A stretch of DNA of 9,287 nucleotides from Leptolinea sp964397625 (GTDB taxonomy: Bacteria > Chloroflexota > Anaerolineae > Anaerolineales > Anaerolineaceae). A model generated the notes under the pieces. The model was given only the letters and a program-made list of their open reading frames with translations, was not told the DNA's origin and ran no database searches. The stretch lies in the NCBI GenBank assembly GCA_964397625.1, contig CAYNJT010000096.1:1-9287 (forward strand), written 5' to 3'. The position numbers and the translations under genes were made by a program. Below, piece by piece: positions 1 to 6,719 of the stretch (its first letter is position 1; each line of letters starts with the position of its first letter).

Positions 1-765
1 GCAATCATGCCTGTTCACTTATATGGACAGATGTGCGATATGAAAAGAATCAGGCAGATTGCTGATAGGTATGGACTGATTGTCATCGAAGATGCAGCTC
101 ACTGCATTGAAGGAGTGCGTGATGGCGTCAAGGTAGGAGAACTTGGAGACGCAGCGTGCTTCAGTTTCTATGCTACAAAAAATATCACATCGGGCGAGGG
201 AGGGGCAGTTGCGATCCACGATGAGCAAAAAGCCGATCTCCTTAGAGCAATGCGTACGCATGGGATAGACCGTTCCGCCGCTGACCGCTACACCAAGCTT
301 TATAGGCACTGGGACATGCCGGTTTTGGGATGGAAATACAATATGGATAATATTCATGCCGCGCTCCTGATTGGTCAGCTAGAGCGAATCGACTCTTTAT
401 TGTCGAGAAGAGAGGTCGTGTGGCAGTATTATGAGAAAGCTCTTGCCGATATGCCGGAGATTACAATTTTGAAGACCTTACCGGGATTGCGGCACGCACG
501 CCATCTTTTCACGGTACTGGTAGATCCGGATAAACGAGATGCCGTGCTGTGGGCAATGCAGGAGAAAGGCGTCGGCGTTGCCGTCAACTACAGACCAATT
601 CATCTGCTTGAATATTACCGTTTGCAGCATGGGTATCGATCGGGACAGTTCCCGGTTGCCGAGCAGATCGGTGCCAGCACGATCTCTATTCCTCTGTATC
701 CAAAGATGTCCGAGAGCGAAGCTGCCTATGTTGTTGAGAGTATAAAAGATGTCTTGAAAAGATGA
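1..765 (+). CDS. DegT/DnrJ/EryC1/StrS family PLP-dependent sugar aminotransferase, C-terminal part (5' truncated)
   Basis: The reading frame is open from base 1 (Ala-Ile-Met-Pro-Val-His), so the ATG at 7 is internal and the true start lies outside the window. About 254 residues are present; the family usually has 360-400, so roughly the first third is missing. Seen from the ATG at 7: PVHLYG at 2-7, EDAAH at 28-32 (the Asp contacts the PLP ring nitrogen in this family), and SFYATKN at 53-59 followed by GEGGAV, whose Lys58 is the expected Schiff-base lysine. Next come the NMDNIHAAL segment, normally NMxDxxAA, and RPIH near the C-terminus. Known for the family: it transfers an amino group, usually from glutamate, to a keto group of a nucleotide-linked sugar in the cytoplasm. 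The sugar cannot be told from this part. The next gene starts 3 bases after its stop. Family assignment is secure; substrate is unknown. Confidence 0.93.
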   Translation, partial: AIMPVHLYGQMCDMKRIRQIADRYGLIVIEDAAHCIEGVRDGVKVGELGDAACFSFYATKNITSGEGGAVAIHDEQKADLLRAMRTHGIDRSAADRYTKLYRHWDMPVLGWKYNMDNIHAALLIGQLERIDSLLSRREVVWQYYEKALADMPEITILKTLPGLRHARHLFTVLVDPDKRDAVLWAMQEKGVGVAVNYRPIHLLEYYRLQHGYRSGQFPVAEQIGASTISIPLYPKMSESEAAYVVESIKDVLKR

Positions 766-768
766 ATA

Positions 769-3390
769 ATGCATAACATATTTGAGATCAAACACACTTC
801 GTCTAGCGACAGGAACCTCGAATTGTGCCACCTTTTTATGGGTTCATGGTTCGCTGTCCTCTATTTCGTATCAACAATTTTCTATTTCCTGGCTGTCACC
901 CCCCATCTGCCGGGAATGTTTACGCTGCCATGGGGAGGCTTTGTCTTTTGTATTGGCCCAGGGTTTGCATTATATTCATTTCTCTCAATCCGCAGGGAAT
1001 CTCATTTTTCTTATTTGACACTCTTGATTCTCTCGTGTTCTCTTGGATTCAGCTTCAATTTTTTAACAAATATAGTAATCTATCTGACGCAACCTTCCCT
1101 TATTGTAGCTACGAATGCTTTTCTCATTTTTGTTTCTTTGTTATATGCATTGCTTCTCTATATCTGGAGGAAACGGGGAGCAAAGCTGTTTGTATCGCCT
1201 GAATCATATAATTATATGAAAGTCTTATTTGCCGTGATTCTTGCCGTAGTTTTTACAATTGTGCTTTTTTACAAAAAGCCACCAGCCTATTATATTGAAG
1301 AGTTGATGGTCTTGCGTAAACTTTTTGAAAACTCCCACATCATGGCGACTAATCTTGCTTTTCATCCCGGAATTGCAACTACGTATTACTTCGTTCCTTT
1401 CTTCCAGTTTATTGGCATGTCGGCAATTTTTTCCGGAGTTGATATCTTTAGAGCCATCCATGGCTTATGGCCGTTTACATCTGCAGTATCATTACTATGC
1501 ATTGTCGGCATCCTGCGCCTTATGAACGGCTACTTAATAGCTATAGCTGTAGCCATTGCTGTGTTTGTTTTTCACACATTGTTTTTGCCGCAGCCGGCAT
1601 CAAATTTGTTTACGCTGTTTGCCCCTTCTCCTGACCGATATAGCCTGCCGAATGGAGTCCTGATCCCCTTGGCTTTTTTCCATTTTCTGATTCATATGGG
1701 TGAAAAAAAGATCAATATTGCAGCTTTTATAGGACTTGTTTATCTGATTACAGAAATAACATTCGTCCATGCGCGGGAGACTATACATTTTATTGGTATC
1801 GTGTTTTGCGTTATGTTTGTTTTGCTCTTTGATTTCAAGAGAAACAAGTATGCTTTGGTGCGCATTTTTTGGCTGCTCTGTATTGTTGGCGCTATTCTTC
1901 TTATATATCGCAAGATGAACCTTACTTTGCAGCCGGAGTTGTTGGGATATGTATCGCAGCTGAAACTCGATATGATGGTTAACCTGATGCATGTTTGGAA
2001 TAATCATGGTTTCTGGGGTCTGTTCGGGATGCCACAATTTGTATGGGGGGCAAACTATCACGATCATTCGCTATCGTATCCAGAGCGCTTGGGTATTGTC
2101 CTGAATCTGGCGGGATACAGCTTTATTCAGATTGTTATCATTCTGCTTCCTGTCTACACAATTATGGTAGACCGCGCAAAGATGCTGGTCGCTCCGGCAA
2201 TTATTGCTTTTTTTGGTCTTTTCTCACTGTTCACCGGCGTTCGCCTTTTAGCCGGGATTGTTATTGGCTCTCCTTTCATTTTTGACATTTTTTCTATTCT
2301 CTATCTTTTTGCTTTTATTGTTTTTGTTGACATGATAAGAATTGTTACTGTTTTTCTGTCTCCTGCTGCTGCGACACGTCGAGGAATGTTTTTACCTCTT
2401 TTATTGATTATCACGATTGTATATATAATTACTTTATATATGCATGTGCATACATCAAAATATGCTACGAGTTCTTTACGATTAGAAATCATCATTTATT
2501 TGTTAGCGCTCATTGCGGTCGGTTTTCGCGCAAAAATATTTTCCTATGGTAGACAGGTAAATATTGAAGAAAAAATACAACCGCGTGGTGACTTTTTAAA
2601 GCGATTCATCTCCAATTCCCATAGCCTTTCTGCTTTGTTTATCTGTCTCAGTAGCGCACCTGCGGGCAAAAAGATTATCGTTATGGCCATGCTTATTGGA
2701 ATAGTTTCCACTGGTGGAATAAATATTTCAAATACGCATGCTTTCAAGAAAACCGTAAATAATAGTATGGACATGTTCACGCGGCATGATCAGTCAGCCT
2801 ATACTGGGCAATTCCCGCTTGATTATAATATTCTTGCAGGTCAGGACTTTGTGGTTTCGCAACTGAATTTCCAGCTTCCAACAGCGCTTATCGATTATGT
2901 TCGCACAAATATTCCTCCACAGCAAATATGGTTTGGGGGAGATACTGCACTCATTCAGCTGATTAGCAACCAATACTCTCCGATTATTACCTTCTGTGGA
3001 CGATTGCATGAAGGCTTCGAGGCTAATTTCGTTTTTTATCGTGAATTTCGAGATCTTCCCAAGACACAACCTCTTGATCCTGTAGTGTTCGAAAAGGGGC
3101 GCTTTACTGATTTCCTGGAAAATCTTGCAGACGTGCCCCGGCTTATATCAGTGCTGGACAAACACCAGGTTCAATGGATAATCACCCGACCTGACGAAAA
3201 GGAGCGCGTTGAAATATTGCTTGCTTCAGAAAGTATTCTCCAGAAAAGGCTTCGCAAGGTATTTGAAACTGATGGCTACATGATATTTCAGATGATGCAC
3301 TCAGAAAAGATGATCATGAATATGCAGTTCAGCTGTGCAAGAAAATTAGAAGTGTTAAAGGAATCATTATGCGTATATTGTTTTGCGTAG
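769..3390 (+). CDS. Large polytopic membrane protein with C-terminal soluble domain, putative GT-C-type glycosyltransferase
   Basis: An 873-residue protein with roughly 16-18 hydrophobic segments, for example near 23-44, 50-75, 81-107, 113-134, 150-168, 202-223, 255-275, 295-356 (three), 363-381, 443-520 (three), 541-559, 572-586 and 634-650. A soluble domain of about 200 residues follows (about 655-840). This layout of many TM helices plus a C-terminal domain of DYVRTNIPP...IWFGGD character, ending QWIITRPDE...VFETDGYMIFQ, recalls large uncharacterised bacterial GT-C-like proteins. An acidic pair, Glu177-Glu178, after the fifth helix may stand in for the GT-C acidic loop motif, and HARE at 334-337 is a charged motif beside a membrane segment. 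I do not recognise a named family, so glycosyl transfer from a polyprenyl-phosphate sugar is inference; a polymerase or transporter role is possible. The start ATG lies 3 bases after the previous stop with only a weak purine-rich upstream region. The last 22 bases overlap the next gene. Confidence 0.8.
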   Translation: MHNIFEIKHTSSSDRNLELCHLFMGSWFAVLYFVSTIFYFLAVTPHLPGMFTLPWGGFVFCIGPGFALYSFLSIRRESHFSYLTLLILSCSLGFSFNFLTNIVIYLTQPSLIVATNAFLIFVSLLYALLLYIWRKRGAKLFVSPESYNYMKVLFAVILAVVFTIVLFYKKPPAYYIEELMVLRKLFENSHIMATNLAFHPGIATTYYFVPFFQFIGMSAIFSGVDIFRAIHGLWPFTSAVSLLCIVGILRLMNGYLIAIAVAIAVFVFHTLFLPQPASNLFTLFAPSPDRYSLPNGVLIPLAFFHFLIHMGEKKINIAAFIGLVYLITEITFVHARETIHFIGIVFCVMFVLLFDFKRNKYALVRIFWLLCIVGAILLIYRKMNLTLQPELLGYVSQLKLDMMVNLMHVWNNHGFWGLFGMPQFVWGANYHDHSLSYPERLGIVLNLAGYSFIQIVIILLPVYTIMVDRAKMLVAPAIIAFFGLFSLFTGVRLLAGIVIGSPFIFDIFSILYLFAFIVFVDMIRIVTVFLSPAAATRRGMFLPLLLIITIVYIITLYMHVHTSKYATSSLRLEIIIYLLALIAVGFRAKIFSYGRQVNIEEKIQPRGDFLKRFISNSHSLSALFICLSSAPAGKKIIVMAMLIGIVSTGGINISNTHAFKKTVNNSMDMFTRHDQSAYTGQFPLDYNILAGQDFVVSQLNFQLPTALIDYVRTNIPPQQIWFGGDTALIQLISNQYSPIITFCGRLHEGFEANFVFYREFRDLPKTQPLDPVVFEKGRFTDFLENLADVPRLISVLDKHQVQWIITRPDEKERVEILLASESILQKRLRKVFETDGYMIFQMMHSEKMIMNMQFSCARKLEVLKESLCVYCFA

Positions 3391-3929
3391 CAGATGTGTT
3401 TGTTGGCGAGCCGCATGGGGTACTTCAACTCTCTGCTATTGCCCGCAAATACGGCCATGAGGTCAGACTGACTTCACTGAGTCAGAAAAATCTGCGTACT
3501 ACGTTAGATGAATGGAATCCCGATGTGGTTGCTTACAGCGCAATGTCGCCTGAAATAAAGGTTTTCTTATCCGCTGATGAGACGGTTCGGGCTTGGTCGC
3601 AGGGGAAACGAGTGCTCAGGATAATGGGGGGCGCTCACGCTACCTATTTCCCCGAAGTTCTCACTGAATTTGATCTCGACGCAATCTGTGTGGGAGAGGG
3701 TGATAATGCTTTCCCCGAGGTTTTGCATCGATTTGAGTCGCGTGGTTCACTTTCGGGCATCCCGAATGTTCTCGCTCGCGGAGACGATATATCTGATCTC
3801 AAAAAAGAACTGATTTCCGATTTGGACAACCTTCCGTTTATCGATCGTGAACTGTATTATGAGGCTGCCCCCCCGATACCGTCAGTTGGCAATGCGTGGA
3901 TTTATGGCAGGCCGCGGATGCCCTTATGA
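3369..3929 (+). CDS. B12-binding-type radical SAM protein, N-terminal fragment (frameshifted)
   Basis: This frame gives 186 residues, of which the first about 167 form the N-terminal cobalamin-binding-like Rossmann domain of a B12-dependent class radical SAM enzyme. Seen: MRILFCVAD start, LSAIARKYGHEV (20s-30s), NPDVVAYSAMS, IMGGAHATYFPE and ICVGEGDNAFPE, all matching the usual VGGxHxT and GEGE landmarks. A classical DxHxxG cobalamin His motif is not seen, which is common in this class, so B12 binding is inferred from family likeness. After the C7 run at 3868-3874 the frame loses family likeness and stops at 3927-3929, just before the radical SAM cysteines, which continue in the +1 frame. The ATG at 3369 has a good Shine-Dalgarno, AAAGGA at 3357-3362, spaced 6 bases. 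It overlaps the preceding membrane protein gene by 22 bp. As read, this product has no catalytic cluster. Confidence 0.85.
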   Translation: MRILFCVADVFVGEPHGVLQLSAIARKYGHEVRLTSLSQKNLRTTLDEWNPDVVAYSAMSPEIKVFLSADETVRAWSQGKRVLRIMGGAHATYFPEVLTEFDLDAICVGEGDNAFPEVLHRFESRGSLSGIPNVLARGDDISDLKKELISDLDNLPFIDRELYYEAAPPIPSVGNAWIYGRPRMPL

Positions 3930-4827
3930 TTGTTCCTATTGTCATAATCATGCATTTAAGGAGCTGTTTAAAGGATGTGGCAAGATTGTCAGAAGGCGTT
4001 CTGTAGAGCATGTTTTGGCCGAAATGAAGCTGGTGCTTGGGCATTCTCCCCATCTTCGTCTGATCAAGATTTCTGACGACACGTTTGCACATACCATCGA
4101 TGATTGGCTCCTTTCCTTTTTGAGTCGTTATAAAAAGGAAATCAATTTGCCGTTTTACTGTCTCATGAGATCAAATACCTTGACAGATAAAATGGCGGGA
4201 TTATTGCGTGAAGCTGGTTGTATTTCAATCGGAATGTCGGTTGAGTCGGGAAATGAACGTATCCGCAATGAAATCCTGCATAGAGGATTGACTGACAAAC
4301 TGGTGATTTCTTCATTTGAACACGCGCGAAGACATGGTCTTCGCACTTATGGAAATACATTATTAGCACTACCGGGGACATCTTTTCAAGATGATCTTGA
4401 TTCGTTCAAATTTACAAAGAGTTTGAGAATGACAGTCCCGACATTCGGCATTTTCAGCCCGTACCCGAAAACACGACTGTACGACTTTGCTCTCGAACTT
4501 AATCAATTACCTCAGCATTTTGAATTCAATCATCACGCCGGTCGTGAATCTGCATTAACTTCCTTCTCGCCTCTGGAAAAACGCATGCAGCTGAATCTGG
4601 TATATTTGGGCACGCTTTTTTGCGATCTGCCCACTTTGTTCATGCCGATTCTGAAACTGTTGCTTCGTCTGCCATTGGGGAGTCTGTATAAGCATATTGG
4701 CACTTCGTATGTTGTAATCAAATCAGGATTGTTTATATTCCCGAATGTCTACCCGAGAAATCCTGCACACTTATTGACTCTCTTTTGGCAGTCGATACGA
4801 TACTTTACTCGCTCAAAAGAGGAGTAA
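3847..4827 (+). CDS. B12-binding-type radical SAM protein, C-terminal catalytic fragment (frameshifted)
   Basis: This +1 frame carries the catalytic half: FMAGRGCPYDCSYCHN holds the CX3CX2C [4Fe-4S]/SAM motif, with Cys codons at 3919, 3931 and 3940. The rest of a TIM-barrel-like radical SAM domain follows: KISDDTFAH, LREAGCISIGMSVESGNERI, TYGNTLLALPGT and IFSPYPKTRLYD. The start at 3847 (GTG) is only where the open frame begins; no convincing ribosome site precedes it, nor the ATGs at 3859, 3892 or 3904. I therefore read it as the second half of the gene starting at 3369. Removing one C from 3868-3874 joins the halves into a 485-residue protein with Cys184, Cys188 and Cys191, a normal length for the class. 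Such enzymes perform methylations, ring closures or other radical reactions in the cytoplasm, and relatives are common in surface-glycan and lipid clusters. The substrate is unknown. Confidence 0.87.
   Translation: MNCIMRLPPRYRQLAMRGFMAGRGCPYDCSYCHNHAFKELFKGCGKIVRRRSVEHVLAEMKLVLGHSPHLRLIKISDDTFAHTIDDWLLSFLSRYKKEINLPFYCLMRSNTLTDKMAGLLREAGCISIGMSVESGNERIRNEILHRGLTDKLVISSFEHARRHGLRTYGNTLLALPGTSFQDDLDSFKFTKSLRMTVPTFGIFSPYPKTRLYDFALELNQLPQHFEFNHHAGRESALTSFSPLEKRMQLNLVYLGTLFCDLPTLFMPILKLLLRLPLGSLYKHIGTSYVVIKSGLFIFPNVYPRNPAHLLTLFWQSIRYFTRSKEE
3868..3874 (+). other. C7 homopolymer, likely frameshift site in the B12-type radical SAM gene
   Basis: Seven consecutive C. In the upstream frame the codons read gag gct gcc ccc ccg; with one C removed they read gag gct gcc ccc cga tac cgt, giving EAAPRYRQLAMRGFMAGRGC, which continues straight into the radical SAM cysteine motif. 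Family likeness stops in one frame and resumes in the other at this spot, so a +1 indel here is the simplest reading. It could be a sequencing/assembly homopolymer error, a real inactivating mutation, or slipped-strand phase variation; the sequence alone does not decide. Confidence 0.75.
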
Positions 4828-4837
4828 AAAACAGTTT

Positions 4838-4853
4838 TTATAATGGATTATAA
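4838..4853. promoter_or_regulatory. Perfect inverted repeat with two TATAAT hexamers, candidate promoter/operator
   Basis: In the only sizeable intergenic gap, TTATAAT-GG-ATTATAA forms a perfect 7-bp inverted repeat with a 2-base centre. TATAAT occurs at 4839-4844 and again at 4849-4854, ten bases (one helical turn) apart. No good -35 box lies about 17 bases upstream of either (the region is A-rich), so promoter function is tentative. The position, about 40-55 bases before the strong ribosome site of the leader ORF, fits a promoter or a small dimer-binding operator. AT-rich chance symmetry is the main alternative. Confidence 0.35.
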
Positions 4854-4882
4854 TACTTTGCCATTGACTACTTTCATACCTT

Positions 4883-4889
4883 AGGAGGG
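4883..4889 (+). promoter_or_regulatory. Very strong Shine-Dalgarno for the 14-codon leader ORF
   Basis: AGGAGGG ends 4 bases before the ATG at 4894 (about 7 bases from the GGAG core), the best ribosome site in the window. It points to the leader ORF and not to the radical SAM start at 4935, which has only a weak GTGAG at 4921-4925. Confidence 0.7.
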
Positions 4890-4893
4890 TATC

Positions 4894-4938
4894 ATGAACA
4901 AAAAGATAAAGAAGCATTTTGTGAGCATCAGCCGATGA
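4894..4938 (+). CDS. 14-codon leader ORF translationally coupled to the radical SAM/SPASM gene (or its frameshifted 5' end)
   Basis: ATG at 4894 follows the consensus ribosome site and encodes MNKKIKKHFVSISR, then TGA at 4936-4938. The stop overlaps the next start as ATGA, a classic coupling junction. The peptide is short, basic and has no recognisable domain, and its composition does not look like a peptide substrate for the downstream enzyme. Two readings are possible. It may be a real leader whose translation delivers ribosomes to the weak downstream start. Or the radical SAM gene may begin at 4894 with a one-base deletion in the A run at 4900-4904: the downstream frame stays open back to 4854 without any standard start codon, and adding one A would give MNKKDKEAFCEHQP fused to MKENKP. 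Confidence 0.5.
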   Translation: MNKKIKKHFVSISR

Positions 4939-5960
4939 AAGAGAATAAACCGATCGAACATAAAGAGTCCTCATATGGAATCAGGCCGCAGGCGCTTGAA
5001 TTTCCAATGATGTGTGTCATTTCCTTTACGTATGTCTGTAATGCCCGTTGCCCTAACTGTCCATATACCAATTCTGAAATACGTTCGGACTATAAAGATC
5101 GTCCTTTCATGCGTGATGATACGTTTCGTCTCATTGCTGATCAATGCGGTCAATATGGTGCGTGGGTCAGAATTTCTGGTGGCGGTGAGCCAATGCTGCA
5201 TCCTCAAGCCGTAGAGTTGATGGAGTATGCCAAAAAGGTCGGTGCAAAAGTCGGTTTAATAACGAATGGTTCCCGTTTTACTGAAGAGAGCAGCTCTCGC
5301 CTGCTCGCTGCCAATGTCGATATGATCGAGTTCAGTGTAGATGCCGCAGATAAAATGAGTTACGATCGAGTCAGGCCGGGTTTGGAGTGGGAAACTCTGG
5401 TAGCTAATGTGAAGCGTATATCTGCGCTTCGTGATCAGTTGAAGAGCCAGACAAAGATTATTGCAAGCGGTGTCAACCAGGATGGAATCGATATTGACGA
5501 AGTCGCTGCTTTTTGGGAGCCTTTTGTCGATAATTTTCAGAAACGAAAATATCTTACGTGGGGTATTAATGATCCTGCTCGATCAGCTGATCCGACTCCG
5601 TACCTGCCGCCTGAAGAAAGAATTCCCTGTCCGTTTATTTTTGAACGATTGAATATTGATTCTCGAGGTAAAATCATGGTGTGCGGGTATGACATTGCTG
5701 CTGTTACCGATATGGGAAATGTTCATGAAAAAAGCATCAGGGAAATATGGAAGGGAAAAGGATTTGAGCAGTATCGTCAAAAGCATTTGGCCGGAAGAGG
5801 CTGTGATCTCGAACTTTGCAGGCAATGTCCAGACTGGAAGTATCGTTCGTGGAAACACAACTACTGGAAAATTGTAAATAATGCTGAAGAAACTCGCCAG
5901 CAGCGATCTACTAATTTGAATATTCATGATTCAGAAGGCACTGCGACCGAAGATGCTTGA
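4935..5960 (+). CDS. Radical SAM/SPASM domain protein
   Basis: A 341-residue protein with the radical SAM motif YVCNARCPNC (Cys35, Cys39, Cys42; CX3CX2C), the GGE-like SAM-binding stretch RISGGGEP at 79-86, and LITNGSRF near 108-115. The C-terminal SPASM-type region has Cys232 (PCPF), Cys250 (GKIMVC), then Cys290, Cys295 and Cys298 (GCDLELCRQC), with GNVHEKSIREIW between them, the usual 'lGN..sl.eiW' signature. These cysteines should bind at least one auxiliary [4Fe-4S] cluster. Known: SPASM enzymes act on peptides, proteins or, in some cases, sugars and alcohols by radical oxidation or rearrangement. No precursor peptide gene is visible, and the glycan neighbourhood suggests a small-molecule or sugar substrate (inference). 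The start at 4935 is coupled to the leader ORF; the tail beyond about 320 is polar and likely disordered. The next gene begins 42 bases on. Confidence 0.92.
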   Translation: MKENKPIEHKESSYGIRPQALEFPMMCVISFTYVCNARCPNCPYTNSEIRSDYKDRPFMRDDTFRLIADQCGQYGAWVRISGGGEPMLHPQAVELMEYAKKVGAKVGLITNGSRFTEESSSRLLAANVDMIEFSVDAADKMSYDRVRPGLEWETLVANVKRISALRDQLKSQTKIIASGVNQDGIDIDEVAAFWEPFVDNFQKRKYLTWGINDPARSADPTPYLPPEERIPCPFIFERLNIDSRGKIMVCGYDIAAVTDMGNVHEKSIREIWKGKGFEQYRQKHLAGRGCDLELCRQCPDWKYRSWKHNYWKIVNNAEETRQQRSTNLNIHDSEGTATEDA

Positions 5961-6002
5961 TTTTCATCTTGTATGCCCTGCTGGATGTATGTTGGAGAAA
6001 GT

Positions 6003-6719
6003 ATGGTAATCGGCATACTTCAACCCGGCTATTTGCCATGGCTCGGTTTCTTTGAGCAGGTATACCAGAGCGATGTGTTTGTTCTTTATGATGATGTCCA
6101 ATATGATAAAAACGGCTGGCGCAATAGAAACCGCATTAAAACAGCAAATGGTATACAATGGCTGACCGTACCGGTGCATGTGGACTTCAGTGAACGTTCC
6201 CTAGTCTGCACGGTAACCATTGATAACCGGACTCCCTGGAGGAAGAAGCATTCATCCTCGATTCGCATTAACTATGGGAAAGCCCCCTTTTTTGGACACT
6301 ACTGGCCGCTGTTTGAAGAGGCATATGATCGTCAGTGGGAAATGCTTGCTGATCTTGATATATATTTTATTGAAAAGCTCTTATCCTGTCTCGGATTAAG
6401 CGGCCGTCAGATCGTTCGTTCTTCTACTCTCGGCATTGAAGGAGACCGTCATAATCGCTTGCTAAACATCTGTCGTCACTTTGATGCAAAGGTGTTTTAT
6501 GAAGGGGCATCCGGCCGCAATTATCTCGATGAGCAGCGGTTTTTATCCGAAGGCATTGCTCTCAGATATCAGGAATACCAACATCCGGTATATCGACAGC
6601 TCTATGGTGAATTTATTCCCTATTTGTCCATTGTTGATCTGCTGTTTAATCACGGTGATGAGAGCCTTGCCATTTTAACACATAATTTCAAGAAGAGGGA
6701 GTTGCATGCACATGGGTAA
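6003..6719 (+). CDS. WbqC-like family protein
   Basis: 238 residues when started at the ATG at 6003. I chose it over the in-frame ATG at 5973 because GGAG at 5994-5997 sits 5 bases upstream, and because family members start directly with the MxxGILQPGYLPWLGFF motif. Other landmarks: FVLYDDVQYDKNGWRNRNRI, IQWLTVPV, and in the C-terminal half EGDRHNRLLNICRHFDAKVF followed by EGASGRNYLD. The family is named after WbqC of O-antigen clusters. It is nearly always found with sugar-nucleotide and aminotransferase genes, but its biochemical role is, as far as I know, not firmly established. No signal peptide or membrane helix is seen, so it is cytoplasmic. It overlaps the next gene by 14 bp. Assignment to the family is confident; function is not. 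Confidence 0.92.
   Translation: MVIGILQPGYLPWLGFFEQVYQSDVFVLYDDVQYDKNGWRNRNRIKTANGIQWLTVPVHVDFSERSLVCTVTIDNRTPWRKKHSSSIRINYGKAPFFGHYWPLFEEAYDRQWEMLADLDIYFIEKLLSCLGLSGRQIVRSSTLGIEGDRHNRLLNICRHFDAKVFYEGASGRNYLDEQRFLSEGIALRYQEYQHPVYRQLYGEFIPYLSIVDLLFNHGDESLAILTHNFKKRELHAHG

Noticed and set aside
1600..2067. Long minus-strand open frame of 155 codons inside the membrane protein gene
   Set aside because: It lies opposite a well-supported hydrophobic coding region, has no recognisable domain and no ribosome site, and is what antisense of TM-rich codons yields.
3369..4827. Programmed +1 ribosomal frameshift joining the two radical SAM halves
   Set aside because: A run of proline CCC codons can slip, but no stimulatory Shine-Dalgarno-like spacer, in-frame stop at the site or downstream structure is apparent; indel or phase variation is simpler.
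4825..4840. Symmetric TAAAAAACAGTTTTTA just after the radical SAM stop, possible terminator
   Set aside because: The arms are A/T only, with a one-base loop that cannot form a hairpin, and there is no GC stem or following T-run, so it is not a credible intrinsic terminator.
4894..4938. The 14-residue ORF as a RiPP precursor for the adjacent SPASM radical SAM enzyme
   Set aside because: It is too short for leader plus core, has no Cys or repeated core residues, and the neighbourhood holds glycan genes without a protease, RiPP recognition element or exporter for a peptide.
5973..6002. Upstream ATG at 5973 as the WbqC-like start
   Set aside because: No ribosome site precedes it, the extra ten residues do not match the family's N-terminus, and the ATG at 6003 has GGAG correctly placed.
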